Source of the DNA: Streptomyces ipomoeae 91-03
Lineage (GTDB): Bacteria; Actinomycetota; Actinomycetes; Streptomycetales; Streptomycetaceae
Length of the DNA stretch: 44,333 nt
Direction: 5' to 3'
Assembly: GCF_000317595.1 (NCBI RefSeq)
Contig: NZ_AEJC01000290.1
Coordinates: 1 to 44,333 of the forward strand
How positions within the stretch are numbered: the stretch's first letter is position 1; each line of letters starts with the position of its first letter. Below, in pieces: positions 1-8,349 of this stretch. The notes under the pieces were generated by a model. The model was not told the origin of the DNA and searched no databases. It worked only from the letters and a program-made list of their open reading frames with translations. The position numbers were made by a program, and so were the translations under genes.

Positions 1-36
1 TCCCGGCGTTCGGACGACGGCGCCCATGGACTCGGC

Positions 37-1497
37 TCAGATGATGCCCATCAGGATTCCGGCGCCCAGGATCACCAGCGAGGTGAGGGCCGCCCACTTG
101 ACCACGAACCTGGTGTGGTCGCCGAACTCGACCTTCGCCATGCCCACGAGCACGTACACGGCCGGGACGAGCGGGCTGGACATGTGCAGGGGCTGGCCGA
201 CGAGCGAGGCGCGGGCGATCTCCAGCGACGAGACCCCGTGCGCGGCGCCGGCCTCGGCGAGCACCGGCAGGACACCGAAGTAGAAGCCGTCGTTGGACAT
301 GAAGTAGGTCAGCGGCAGGCTCAGGAAGCCGGTGACGAGGGCCATGTGCGGGCCCATGCCGGAGGGGATGGCGTCGACGATCCACTTGGCCATCGAGTCG
401 ACCATGCCGGTGCCCTGGAGGACGCCGGTGAAGACGGCGGCGGCGAAGACCATGCCGGAGACGTTGAGGACGTTGTCGGCGTGGGCGGCGAGCCGTGCCT
501 TCTGGTCGGGGATGTGCGGGAAGTTGACGGTCAGGGCGAGCGCGGCGCCGAGGATGAACAGCACCGGGATCGGCAGCCACTCCATGATCATGGCGGTGAG
601 CAGCGTGATCGTGAGCAGCGCGTTGAACCAGTACAGCTTGGGGCGCAGCGTCGGGCGGTTGGGGTCCAGGCCCTGGAGGCGTACGTCGTCGAGGTCGTCC
701 TCGTCGGAGGCGTCGTCCGCGTCGGTGCCGGAGCCGGCGCCGCCGGTGGTCTTCGTCGTACGGACCTTGCCGTCGCCGGAGCCGCCCGCGCCGACGAGGA
801 CCGTCCGCTCGGACTCCTCGTTCTCGTCCGCGTCCTTGACGATCTTCTGCTTCTCCTGCTCCAGGACCTCCTGGAGGCTGAGCACGCCGAGGCGCTTGCG
901 CTCCCGCAGGCCGAGGCCGTAGGCGAGGATGAAGACGAAGAGCAGACCGACGAGGAGCGCCGGGATCATCGGGACGAAGATGTCGCCCGCGTCGAGCTTG
1001 AGCGCGGTGGCGGCGCGGGCCGTCGGGCCGCCCCAGGGCAGCGTGTTCATCACACCGTTGGCGGTGGCGGCGACACCGGTCATCACGACCAGGCTCATCT
1101 TCAGGCGCTTGTACAGCGGGTACATCGCCGAGACCGTGATCATGAAGGTGGTCGAGCCGTCGCCGTCGAGCGAGACGATCGCGGCGAGGACGGCCGTGCC
1201 GACGACGATGCGCAGCGGGTCGGCCTTGCAGAACTTCAGGATCCCGCGAACGATCGGGTCGAAGAGGCCGACGTCGATCATGACGCCGAAGTACACGATG
1301 GCGAACATCAGCATCGCGGCGGTGGGCGCGAGATTGCCCACCCCCTCGATGACGTAGTCGCCGAGCTTGGCGCCCTTTCCTACGAACACACAGAAAAGGG
1401 CCGGGATCAGCACGAGCGCCGCGATCGGCGACATCTTCTTCATCATGATCAGGACCAGGAAGGTCGCGATCATGGCGAAGCCGAGGATGGTCAACAT
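37..1497 (-). CDS. CitMHS-family citrate/metal:H+ symporter
   Basis: This is a 486-residue polytopic membrane protein of the CitMHS family, which imports citrate or related carboxylates, often as a metal complex, with protons. About a dozen hydrophobic segments are visible, split by a long acidic cytoplasmic loop (roughly residues 195-285, with an Asp/Glu-rich run ending DDASDEDDLDDVRLQG). The DGDGST segment near residue 112 and the NGVMNTLPWGGPTARA segment near 148 are typical of the family. The ATG at 1497 gives a full-length N-terminus starting inside the first membrane span; the ribosome-binding site is weak (AGGTAG). The acidic loop is longer than I expect for the family. The gene stands alone and I see no adjacent two-component regulator. 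Confidence 0.9.
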   Translation of the reverse strand: MLTILGFAMIATFLVLIMMKKMSPIAALVLIPALFCVFVGKGAKLGDYVIEGVGNLAPTAAMLMFAIVYFGVMIDVGLFDPIVRGILKFCKADPLRIVVGTAVLAAIVSLDGDGSTTFMITVSAMYPLYKRLKMSLVVMTGVAATANGVMNTLPWGGPTARAATALKLDAGDIFVPMIPALLVGLLFVFILAYGLGLRERKRLGVLSLQEVLEQEKQKIVKDADENEESERTVLVGAGGSGDGKVRTTKTTGGAGSGTDADDASDEDDLDDVRLQGLDPNRPTLRPKLYWFNALLTITLLTAMIMEWLPIPVLFILGAALALTVNFPHIPDQKARLAAHADNVLNVSGMVFAAAVFTGVLQGTGMVDSMAKWIVDAIPSGMGPHMALVTGFLSLPLTYFMSNDGFYFGVLPVLAEAGAAHGVSSLEIARASLVGQPLHMSSPLVPAVYVLVGMAKVEFGDHTRFVVKWAALTSLVILGAGILMGII

Positions 1498-1620
1498 GTG
1501 TGGCTACCTAACGTTCGCCCTTGAACTCCCACCAGGGCACCGGCGGTGCGACGACGTTAGGGCGGCGCCACAAGCGTTAACAAGACGTTGACATGCGAGC
1601 AATAAGCGCAAAACTCCTGG
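1498..1620. promoter_or_regulatory. Upstream region of the CitMHS gene
   Basis: This short A/T-enriched gap lies between the transporter start and the molybdopterin enzyme stop. It holds repeated GTTAAC/AACGTT-like words (for example 1577-1594) in an otherwise GC-rich setting, consistent with the transporter promoter. No clean -35/-10 pair can be assigned. Confidence 0.3.
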
Positions 1621-3876
1621 TCACAGCGTTGCGCCTGCTCGCGACACCTCTACGGGTACGCCATTGAGGACCGCGTTGCCCGACAGCGGGTCGAGCTGGG
1701 AGCCGTCGAGGAGCTGGTTGACGTTGACGCCGGGGTCGAGTGCGGCGTGGCTCATCCGGGTGCCGGGGCGGTCGTGTCCCCAGCCGTGCGGGAGGCTCAC
1801 GACGCCCTGCCGGACGGCGTCGGTGACCTCGACCGGGGCGGCCACCTCTCCCCCGGCGCCCTTGATCCGTGCGGTGTCCCCGTCGGCGATTCCGAGGCGG
1901 TCGGCGTCCTCGGGGTGGATGTGCAGGGTGCAGCGGTTGGTGCCGCCGGTGAGCGCGGGGATGTTGTGCAGCCAGCTGTTGTTGGACCGCAGATGCCGGC
2001 GGCCGACGAGGACCAGCCCGTCGGGGCGTTCCCGCAGGGCCTGGCGGAGCCGGGGCAGATCGTCGGCGATCGGCTGCGGCAGCAGTTCGACCTTGCCGCT
2101 CACCGTCTTCAGCGGCTGCGGCAGACGGGGCCGGAGCGGCCCGAGGTCGATGCCGTGCGGGTGGGCGCGCACCTTCGCCAGGGTCAGGCCGTCCGGTCGG
2201 GCGCCGAAGCCGTCGCCGTACGGGCCGAGGCGCAGCATCATGTCCAGCCGCCGCTCGGGGCCCGTGTCACCCGTCAACCGGTCGGCGAGTTCCTTCGGAT
2301 CCCGGCCGTGCACGGGTGAGTGGGCCTCCTTCACCGCCTTGCCCAGGGTCTGGCCGATGACCAGGTCGTCGACGGCGGAGGGGTCGGCGCCGTGCATACC
2401 GGTGGCGGCGAGGGTGAGCCGGGCGAGGATCTCCGTCTCGGCCATGCGGCCGTCCTCCAGCGGGACGGCGGCGGGGCTGTAGCGGACCTGATTGTGTACG
2501 GCGAAGGAGTTGAAGGCGAAGTCGAAGTGCGGGGACTGCGAGGGCGGCGGCGGGGGCAGCACGACATCGGCGTGCCGGGCGGTCTCGTTGAGGTACGGGT
2601 CGACGCTGACCATGAAGTCCAGTGAGCCGAGCGCCTTGTCGAGGCGGTCGCCGTCGGGCGCGGAGAGCACGGGGTTGGCCGCGACGGCGATGAGGGCACG
2701 GATGGGGCTGCCCTCGGGCGTGGCGGTGTCGATCTCCTCGGCGAGCGAGGACAGCGGCAGCTCGCCCTTGGCCTCCGGGTGACCGCTCACCCGGCTGCGC
2801 CACCGCCCGAGGCTGAAGCCACGGCCCGGTCCGGCGGGCCGGGGTGTCTTGTCGGTGGCGGACTGCGGGAAGAGCGCGCCGCCGGGCCGGTCGAGGTTGC
2901 CGGTGAGGATGTTGAGGACGTCGACCAGCCAGTTGGCGAGGGTGCCGTGCGGGACGGTGCAGCTGCCGAGGCGGCCGTAGACGGCGGCGGTGGGCGCGGC
3001 GGCCAGTTCACGGGCCATGGCACGGATCGTGTCGGCGTCGACGTCACAGGCCTCGGCGGCGGCTTCGGGCGTGAACTCACCGAGTGAGGCGGCGAGTTCA
3101 TCCACTCCCCGCACATGCGCGGCGAGGTCCCCGAGGTCGACCAGTCCCTCCTCGAAGAGGACGTACGCCATCGCCGCGAGCAGCAGCGCGTCCGTGCCCG
3201 GCCGGATGGCGACGTGCCGGTCGGCGAGCTTGGCCGTACGGGTCAGGCGGGGGTCGACGACGGTGAGGGTGCCGCCGCGGGCCTTGAGGGCCTTGAGCTT
3301 GCCGGGGAAGTCGGGGGCGGTGCAGAGGCTGCCGTTGGACTCCAGCGGGTTGGCGCCGAGGAGCAGCAGATGGTCGGTGCGGTCGAGGTCGGGTACGGGG
3401 ATGGCGTGGGCGTCGCCGTAGAGCAGTCCGCTGGAGACGTGCTTGGGCATCTGGTCGACCGTGGAGGCGGTGAACAGGTTGCGGGTGCCGAGGCCGGCGA
3501 GGAGGACGGGTGGGTAGAGGGCGCCGGCCACGGTGTGGACGTTCGGGTTGCCGAGGACCACACCGACGGCGTTCGGCCCGTGCGCCTCGACGACCGGCCG
3601 CAGTCCGGCGGCGACGGCGTCGAAGGCCTCCGCCCAGGTGGCCTCGCGCAGTTCCCCGTCCCTGCGGACCAGCGGTGTGCGCAGCCGGTCGGGGTCGCCG
3701 TCGGCCGCCCCGAACGAGGCGCCCTTGGGGCAGATGAACCCCTTGCTGAACACGTCGTCGCGGTCGCCGCGCGCCTTGGTCACCCGGGTGCCCTCGATGG
3801 TGAGGGTGAGCCCGCAGGTGGCCTCGCAGAGCGGGCAGATCCGCAGGGCGGTGCGGGAGTCGGTGGTGGTGGACAC
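1621..3876 (-). CDS. Molybdopterin-dependent oxidoreductase (FdhF/NapA-like)
   Basis: This 751-residue cytoplasmic enzyme belongs to the DMSO-reductase superfamily. The N-terminus has a 4Fe-4S motif C14-x2-C17-x3-C21-x27-C49, followed by the bis-MGD cofactor domains and a C-terminal dinucleotide-binding domain (around residues 620-740; NNSWLHNIP and HPEDADRLGIADGD). The substrate is uncertain; formate dehydrogenase-like and nitrate reductase-like proteins share this plan. I chose GTG at 3876 because GGGAGGA sits 3 nt upstream; an ATG at 3915 would overlap that site and add 13 residues. No FdhD, electron-transfer or membrane subunit is adjacent, so it probably uses a diffusible partner. The TetR gene just upstream on the same strand may regulate it. 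Confidence 0.85.
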   Translation of the reverse strand: MSTTTDSRTALRICPLCEATCGLTLTIEGTRVTKARGDRDDVFSKGFICPKGASFGAADGDPDRLRTPLVRRDGELREATWAEAFDAVAAGLRPVVEAHGPNAVGVVLGNPNVHTVAGALYPPVLLAGLGTRNLFTASTVDQMPKHVSSGLLYGDAHAIPVPDLDRTDHLLLLGANPLESNGSLCTAPDFPGKLKALKARGGTLTVVDPRLTRTAKLADRHVAIRPGTDALLLAAMAYVLFEEGLVDLGDLAAHVRGVDELAASLGEFTPEAAAEACDVDADTIRAMARELAAAPTAAVYGRLGSCTVPHGTLANWLVDVLNILTGNLDRPGGALFPQSATDKTPRPAGPGRGFSLGRWRSRVSGHPEAKGELPLSSLAEEIDTATPEGSPIRALIAVAANPVLSAPDGDRLDKALGSLDFMVSVDPYLNETARHADVVLPPPPPSQSPHFDFAFNSFAVHNQVRYSPAAVPLEDGRMAETEILARLTLAATGMHGADPSAVDDLVIGQTLGKAVKEAHSPVHGRDPKELADRLTGDTGPERRLDMMLRLGPYGDGFGARPDGLTLAKVRAHPHGIDLGPLRPRLPQPLKTVSGKVELLPQPIADDLPRLRQALRERPDGLVLVGRRHLRSNNSWLHNIPALTGGTNRCTLHIHPEDADRLGIADGDTARIKGAGGEVAAPVEVTDAVRQGVVSLPHGWGHDRPGTRMSHAALDPGVNVNQLLDGSQLDPLSGNAVLNGVPVEVSRAGATL

Positions 3877-4014
3877 GGGTCCTCCCGGAGGGCGACGACG
3901 CTGGGGCTGGAGCACGCCCGAGCATACCGACCGGTATGCACCAGCGGGAGGGGCCGGACGACAGGAGGACCCGGGGGAAGACGCGGGGCCGGACCCGGCG
4001 CGGGACCGCGGGGA

Positions 4015-4632
4015 TCAGTCCAGCACGCGCGCGAGATACGCCCGCAGCAGCTCCCTCATCTCCTCGATGATCTTCGGATCACCCTCCGGGGAGACCCGGA
4101 AGGCGAGATGGACGAGGGTGTCGGCGGTCTCGACGGCTATCAGGAAGGTACGGCGGAGGTCTTCGTCGGGGGCGCGGTCGATATAGGCGGAGAGCAGGTC
4201 CGAGAGCCGGTCGGCGACGCGGTGGTTGGGTTCCTGACGGCGGCCTCCGACGGGGATCTGGTTGCCGAAGTCGATGAGGGCGAAGCCCGGGGTGTTGCGC
4301 TTCATGTCGAGGTACTCGTCGAGGACGGCGTCCATCGCGGTGCGCCAGTCCCCGCCGCCGGCCGCCTGGAGGCGCTCGGCGACGCGCTCGGTGAAGCGGT
4401 CCAGGTTGCGTTCGGCGAGGGCGTCGGCCATCGCTCGTTTGTTGCCGAAGAAGCGGTAGACGGAGCCGATGGGCACGCCCGCCCGCAGTGCCACGGCACG
4501 GGTGCTCAGCGCGTCGTACCCCACCTCGTCGAGGAGGTCGGCGCAGGCGTCGAGGATCCTGGTCAGTCGTTCGGCACTACGCCGCTGCACGGGTGCGCGA
4601 CGCAGGGAGGTCGCCTGGGACACGGGCTTCAT
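4015..4632 (-). CDS. TetR-family transcriptional regulator
   Basis: This 205-residue regulator has an N-terminal TetR helix-turn-helix (about residues 18-65; ILDACADLLDEVGYDALSTR, then AGVPIGSVYRFFGNKRA) and a divergent ligand-binding C-terminal half. I chose the ATG at 4632; an upstream in-frame ATG at 4740 would add 36 low-complexity residues unlike the family. It lies directly upstream of the molybdopterin oxidoreductase on the same strand, about 140 nt away, so it may regulate that gene, itself, or both. The ligand is unknown. Confidence 0.85.
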   Translation of the reverse strand: MKPVSQATSLRRAPVQRRSAERLTRILDACADLLDEVGYDALSTRAVALRAGVPIGSVYRFFGNKRAMADALAERNLDRFTERVAERLQAAGGGDWRTAMDAVLDEYLDMKRNTPGFALIDFGNQIPVGGRRQEPNHRVADRLSDLLSAYIDRAPDEDLRRTFLIAVETADTLVHLAFRVSPEGDPKIIEEMRELLRAYLARVLD

Positions 4633-4706
4633 GATGCCTTTCCGCCGAGGTCCGATGAGCCTTCCGTTGTCAGTACGGCCGGTACCGCCACTCCCGCTCA
4701 GCGGTC

Positions 4707-4731
4707 GAACGTGGTGAACGACGAACGTTCG
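4707..4731. promoter_or_regulatory. Candidate TetR operator
   Basis: The arms GAACGT (4707-4712) and ACGTTC (4725-4730) are inverted, and the right arm lies in the perfect palindrome CGAACGTTCG (4722-4731). The site is 75-100 bp upstream of the chosen TetR start, a usual place for an autoregulatory operator. This is inferred from symmetry and position only. Confidence 0.3.
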
Positions 4732-4827
4732 CGCGTCCATGGCCTGCCCGGAGAGTAGAGCACCGCAGTGACAAGACGGATCAGCTCGGGATCTGGTTCA
4801 CCTTCGCCGGGCCCTCCAGTGGCCGCC

Positions 4828-4841
4828 GCCCCTTCGGGGGC
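4828..4841. terminator. Small GC hairpin with TTCG loop
   Basis: GCCCC-TTCG-GGGGC is a stable tetraloop hairpin resembling Streptomyces terminators. It lies between two divergent genes rather than after one. It may be a stray repeat or may insulate the two promoters. Confidence 0.3.
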
Positions 4842-4871
4842 GTCTGTGGTGCCCCTTGCGGCCATCCCGAC

Positions 4872-4899
4872 CGAATCCTACGGTGAAGCATAGGAATCG
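4872..4899. promoter_or_regulatory. Inverted repeat upstream of hmgA (candidate operator)
   Basis: The 9-bp arms CGAATCCTA and TAGGAATCG match except for one base and are separated by 10 bp. The site ends about 20 bp before the hmgA start and next to its ribosome-binding site (GAGGAG), so a bound repressor would block expression. The neighbouring GntR regulator is the natural candidate, but this is an inference. Confidence 0.4.
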
Positions 4900-4920
4900 G
4901 GAGTGCGGTGAGGAGCGGGT

Positions 4921-6237
4921 ATGAGTGGGGATGCGCGGAAGAGGGCCGAGCGGCTGGAGTACCTCTCCGGTTTCGGTAATGAACACGCCTCGGAGGCGGT
5001 CCCTGGCGCGCTGCCGCAGGGGCGGAACTCCCCGCAGCGTGCCCCGCTGGGCCTGTACGCCGAGCAGCTGAGCGGCACCGCGTTCACCGAGCCGAGGGCG
5101 CACAACCGCCGCTCCTGGCTGTACCGCGTCCGCCCGTCGGCCGCCCACCCCGCCTTCACCCGCACGGACAACGGCACCCTGCGCACAGCCCCCTTCGCCG
5201 AGACGGTCCCCGACCCCAACCGCCTGCGCTGGAACCCCCTGCCCGAGCCCCCGGAGGGCACGGACTTCCTACGGGGCCTGTGGACCCTCGGCGGCAACGG
5301 CGACGCGACCCGGCGCACCGGCATGGCCGTGCACCTCTATCACGCCAACTCCTCGATGGACCGGGTCTTCAGCGACGCGGACGGCGAGCTGCTGATCGTC
5401 CCGGAGAAGGGCGGCCTCCTCCTGCGCACCGAGTTCGGCCTGCTGCACACGGAGCCCGGCGAGGTCGCCCTGATCCCCCGCGGCGTCCGCTTCCGCGTCG
5501 ACCTCCTGGACGCCTCCGCCCGCGGCTATGTCTGCGAGAACTACGGCGCCCTCTTCCGCCTCCCCGACCTCGGCCCCATCGGCGCCAACGGCCTGGCGAA
5601 CGCCCGTGACTTCCGGGCACCGGTGGCGGCGTACGAGGACGTCGAGGGCCCCGTGGAGGTGGTGAACAAGTACTGCGGCAACCTCTGGACCGCCACATAC
5701 GACCACTCGCCGCTCGACGTGGTCGCCTGGCACGGCAACTACACGCCGTACGTCTACGACCTGCGCCGTTTCAACGTCATCGGCACGATCTCGTACGACC
5801 ACCCGGACCCGTCGATCTTCACGGTGCTGACGTCGCCGTCGGACACTCCGGGGCTCGCCGGTGTGGACTTCGTCGTCTTCGCGCCGCGCTGGCTGGTCGG
5901 CGAGGACACCTTCCGGCCGCCGTACTTCCACCGGAACGTGATGAGCGAGTACATGGGCCTCATCGAGGGGGCGTACGACGCGAAGGCCGAAGGCTTCGTG
6001 CCCGGTGGCGGCTCGCTGCACAACATGATGTCGGCGCACGGACCGGACCGGGAGACGTTCGAGAAGGCCAGCGCTGCGGAGCTGAAGCCGCAACGGGTGG
6101 ACGACGGCCTCGCGTTCATGTTCGAGACCCGCTGGCCGGTCCTCACAACCGCGCAGGCGGCGCGCGCCGGGCACCGACAGCAGGGGTACGACGACGTGTG
6201 GTCGGGTCTCAGGCGTCACTTCGGCCCGTTGCACTGA
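4921..6237 (+). CDS. hmgA: Homogentisate 1,2-dioxygenase
   Basis: This 438-residue enzyme opens the ring of homogentisate to maleylacetoacetate, the central step of tyrosine and phenylalanine breakdown. It is cytoplasmic, Fe(II)-dependent and normally hexameric. The sequence aligns with the family end to end: [13 protein letters not shown] near the N-terminus, [13 protein letters not shown] around 61-73, probable iron ligands H337, E343 and H373, and the conserved active-site H294 in SYDHPD. The length is normal. The ATG at 4921 follows GAGGAG at good spacing. The GntR gene begins 28 nt downstream and is probably co-transcribed. The maleylacetoacetate isomerase and fumarylacetoacetase genes are not in this window. 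Confidence 0.97.
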   Translation: MSGDARKRAERLEYLSGFGNEHASEAVPGALPQGRNSPQRAPLGLYAEQLSGTAFTEPRAHNRRSWLYRVRPSAAHPAFTRTDNGTLRTAPFAETVPDPNRLRWNPLPEPPEGTDFLRGLWTLGGNGDATRRTGMAVHLYHANSSMDRVFSDADGELLIVPEKGGLLLRTEFGLLHTEPGEVALIPRGVRFRVDLLDASARGYVCENYGALFRLPDLGPIGANGLANARDFRAPVAAYEDVEGPVEVVNKYCGNLWTATYDHSPLDVVAWHGNYTPYVYDLRRFNVIGTISYDHPDPSIFTVLTSPSDTPGLAGVDFVVFAPRWLVGEDTFRPPYFHRNVMSEYMGLIEGAYDAKAEGFVPGGGSLHNMMSAHGPDRETFEKASAAELKPQRVDDGLAFMFETRWPVLTTAQAARAGHRQQGYDDVWSGLRRHFGPLH

Positions 6238-6249
6238 ACGCGTTCCGCC

Positions 6250-6263
6250 GGGTACGGATACCC
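6250..6263. promoter_or_regulatory. Palindrome at the GntR start
   Basis: GGGTA and TACCC are inverted around CGGA, ending two bases before the GTG start of the GntR gene. HutC-type GntR proteins bind short GGTA/TACC-like palindromes, so this may be an autoregulatory site. The evidence is symmetry and position only. Confidence 0.3.
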
Positions 6264-6265
6264 TC

Positions 6266-7015
6266 GTGACCTCCTTCGCCCCGGATTCGATCGTCCTGAA
6301 CCGCAAGCTGCCCCTCTGGTATCAGGTCTCGCAGTCTCTGCGCGCCTCGATACTCGGCCGGTCGCCCCGGGACCCGCTGCGGCTGCCCACCGAGGAACAA
6401 CTGGCCGGGCACTACGGGGTGAGCGTGCTGACCATGCGGCAGGCGCTGAAGGAGCTGGAGGACGAGGGCCTGATCAGCCGGCACCGCCGACGCGGGACCT
6501 TCATCGAGCCGGACGCGCGACGGAGTTCCCCGGTACGGCTGCTCGGCTCGGTGGACGCGATCGTGGCCCAGCAGTCGGGCATGACGACCGAGCTGCTGGA
6601 CCAGGGCAGGACCCCCCTGTCGGGTGAACTCTCGGAGTACTTCCCGGATTTGACCGAGGTGGCCACGTACCACCGGCTGCGCGGCGACGAGCGGACGGGT
6701 GAGCCGACCAACCACGCCCGCAACTACGTACGCCCCGAGCTGGCCGAACGCATCGACCGGGAGGACCTGATCCGCTGGCCGATGACCAAAGTGCTGCGGG
6801 ACGTGGTCGGGGTGGCCATCAGCCGCATCACCGACACCGTGGAGGCCCGCCTCGCCGACCCCGAGACGGCCCGGCTCCTCCGAGTGCCGCTGCTCAGCCC
6901 CATCCTGCGCTACACGGGCGTGACGTACGACGAGGAGGGCCGCGTCCTGGATGTCGCGATCATCCACTACCGCGGCGACCGCTTCTCCTTCACGGTGACC
7001 CTCGATGCGACGTGA
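6266..7015 (+). CDS. GntR-family regulator (HutC/UTRA type)
   Basis: This 249-residue protein has an N-terminal winged helix (about residues 15-85; LPTEEQLAGHYGVSVLTMRQ, then LEDEGLISRHRRRGTF) and a C-terminal UTRA effector domain (about 100-245). In this family the C-terminal domain binds a small metabolite and releases DNA. The position 28 nt after hmgA suggests control of aromatic amino-acid breakdown, with homogentisate or a downstream product as a plausible ligand; that is inference. The start is GTG with no clear ribosome-binding site, which fits translation coupled to hmgA. Its end lies 26 nt before the chosen start of the next gene. Confidence 0.88.
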   Translation: MTSFAPDSIVLNRKLPLWYQVSQSLRASILGRSPRDPLRLPTEEQLAGHYGVSVLTMRQALKELEDEGLISRHRRRGTFIEPDARRSSPVRLLGSVDAIVAQQSGMTTELLDQGRTPLSGELSEYFPDLTEVATYHRLRGDERTGEPTNHARNYVRPELAERIDREDLIRWPMTKVLRDVVGVAISRITDTVEARLADPETARLLRVPLLSPILRYTGVTYDEEGRVLDVAIIHYRGDRFSFTVTLDAT

Positions 7016-7040
7016 TCCCGGCGCGGCACCCCGTCGTACG

Positions 7041-8201
7041 ATGCCCCGCGTGACGCACGACGACGCTCCGCTTCTCGCGGACCTCATGCCGTGGTCCGTC
7101 GCACCGCCACGGCTGGGCCGGGGGTGGCCGACGGCCCCCGACGCGGCATCCCTGAAGGCCCGCTGGGACGCCCTGCTCAAGGCCGAGGGCCCCGACCGCG
7201 AGGCCCTGTTCGAACCGAGCCGTTCCCGTACGCTCCGGTCGGCGGTCGGACAGCTGCCGGGCCAGTCCAGCGGCACGGAGAAGCTGGCCCGCGCGTCCGG
7301 CCCCTGCCCCGAGCCGGTACGGGTCCTGGCGGCGCCCTTCGACGAGCAGTGGCTGATCCCCGACCACCGGCTCATCGACTCGGCCCGCCCCGAGCTGTGG
7401 CGGGTGACGGACGAACACCAGGTCTTCGTCGTCGACACGGCCACGAACGGCGACGGCCCGCACCTGCTCGCCACGTCCCACCTCCCGCTCCTGCGCCCCG
7501 GCCCCGTGCGCCCCCTCTACCGCCGCCCCGGCGGCACCGAACCCAACCTCGCGCCGGGCCTGCTGGACCACCTGGGCACCCGCCTGGGTCTGACCCCCAC
7601 TCCGTCGGACGTGCTCGCCTGGGCCCTGGCGACCGTCCGCCCCACCCTCACCGTTCCGCTCACCGGTGACCCCGAGCTGTGGTCCCGGGGCGTCGAGTTG
7701 GGCCGCCGTCTGCTCTGGCTGATGCGCCGCGACGGTGCCCGCCCCAAACTCCCCGGTGGCCGCCGCCCCTACGTCCGGGCCCCGCTGCCGCCCCGCCCCC
7801 TGGAGCTCCTCTACGACCGCGAGGAGGAGTCACTCCTCATCGGCGAGGGCCGCATCTCCCCCGTACCGCCCGAGGCCTGGGACTTCGAGGTGGCCGGGGC
7901 CCGGGTCCTGGAGCAGTGGTTCACCCGAAGGACGGAGTCCGTCGAGCCGGGAACGCTGGGGGCGATCCGCCCGACGACATGGCCGCAGGCGTGGACGTCG
8001 GAGCTACTGGAACTGATCACGGTACTGGCGTTGCTGGCGGAACTGAGACCGGGGCAGGCCGAGTTGGAGGTCGAGACCCAGATCACGACGGCCGACCTGC
8101 GCAAGGCGGGAGTACTCCCCGTGCCCGACACGTCTCGCAGGCCGGCGTCGGTCCTGGACCACCACGAGGAGGGCCCGGAGGGCCAGTTCGCGTTGTTGTA
8201 A
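7041..8201 (+). CDS. Stand-alone Type ISP restriction enzyme C-terminal-like protein
   Basis: This protein of about 386 residues resembles, over most of its length, the C-terminal specificity region of single-chain Type ISP (LlaBIII-like) restriction-modification enzymes. Recognisable stretches include FDEQWLIPDHRLIDSARPEL, GPVRPLYR, DVLAWALA and the segment around YDREEESLLIGEGRI. No nuclease, helicase or N6-adenine methylase motif (NPPY) is present here or nearby. It is therefore an orphan domain protein, and the restriction label should not be taken as function. Start candidates are ATG 7005 (overlapping the GntR stop), ATG 7041 and GTG 7050; conserved-looking sequence begins at THDDAPLLADLMPW, so I favour 7041 or 7050. 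Confidence 0.7.
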   Translation: MPRVTHDDAPLLADLMPWSVAPPRLGRGWPTAPDAASLKARWDALLKAEGPDREALFEPSRSRTLRSAVGQLPGQSSGTEKLARASGPCPEPVRVLAAPFDEQWLIPDHRLIDSARPELWRVTDEHQVFVVDTATNGDGPHLLATSHLPLLRPGPVRPLYRRPGGTEPNLAPGLLDHLGTRLGLTPTPSDVLAWALATVRPTLTVPLTGDPELWSRGVELGRRLLWLMRRDGARPKLPGGRRPYVRAPLPPRPLELLYDREEESLLIGEGRISPVPPEAWDFEVAGARVLEQWFTRRTESVEPGTLGAIRPTTWPQAWTSELLELITVLALLAELRPGQAELEVETQITTADLRKAGVLPVPDTSRRPASVLDHHEEGPEGQFALL

Positions 8202-8214
8202 GAGGCTCGCTGGA

Positions 8215-8232
8215 GCGCCCCCGAAGGGGCGC
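8215..8232 (+). terminator. Rho-independent-type hairpin
   Basis: GCGCCCC and GGGGCGC form a 7-bp stem around CGAA, 14 nt after the stop of the ISP-like gene. The flanking GCGGGGCTGTG resembles the common Streptomyces post-gene hairpin and partly recurs after the hairpin at 31004. Confidence 0.7.
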
Positions 8233-8264
8233 GGGGCTGTGACATTGTGCGGCTCCGCCGCGAT

Positions 8265-8303
8265 GGGGGTACCTCCCGCTCGAGCGAAGCCGAGAGTGGG
8301 GGA
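8265..8303. repeat. Dispersed GC-rich repeat, intergenic copy
   Basis: The element begins with GGGGGT and continues through CGCTCGAGCG and AGCCGAGAGTGGGGGA. A second copy with only a few differences lies at 28860-28898, inside the flippase fusion gene. The core CGCTCGAGCG is palindromic. I regard it as a non-autonomous dispersed repeat. Confidence 0.7.
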
Positions 8304-8349
8304 GCGACCAGCCACTCACAACCCGCGGCCGCGAACCGGCCCAAAGCCC

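Noticed and set aside
115..1524. Long plus-strand ORF (469 codons) opposite the CitMHS gene
   Set aside because: It is the antisense shadow of a clear membrane transporter; its product is a low-complexity Glu/Gly/His/Arg mixture with no ribosome-binding site.
3115..4758. Plus-strand ORF (547 codons) opposite the molybdopterin and TetR genes
   Set aside because: It covers two real minus-strand genes and has the composition typical of GC-rich antisense frames.
7041..8201. Functional restriction-modification system
   Set aside because: Only a specificity-like domain is present; no nuclease, helicase or methyltransferase motif occurs in the protein or its neighbours.
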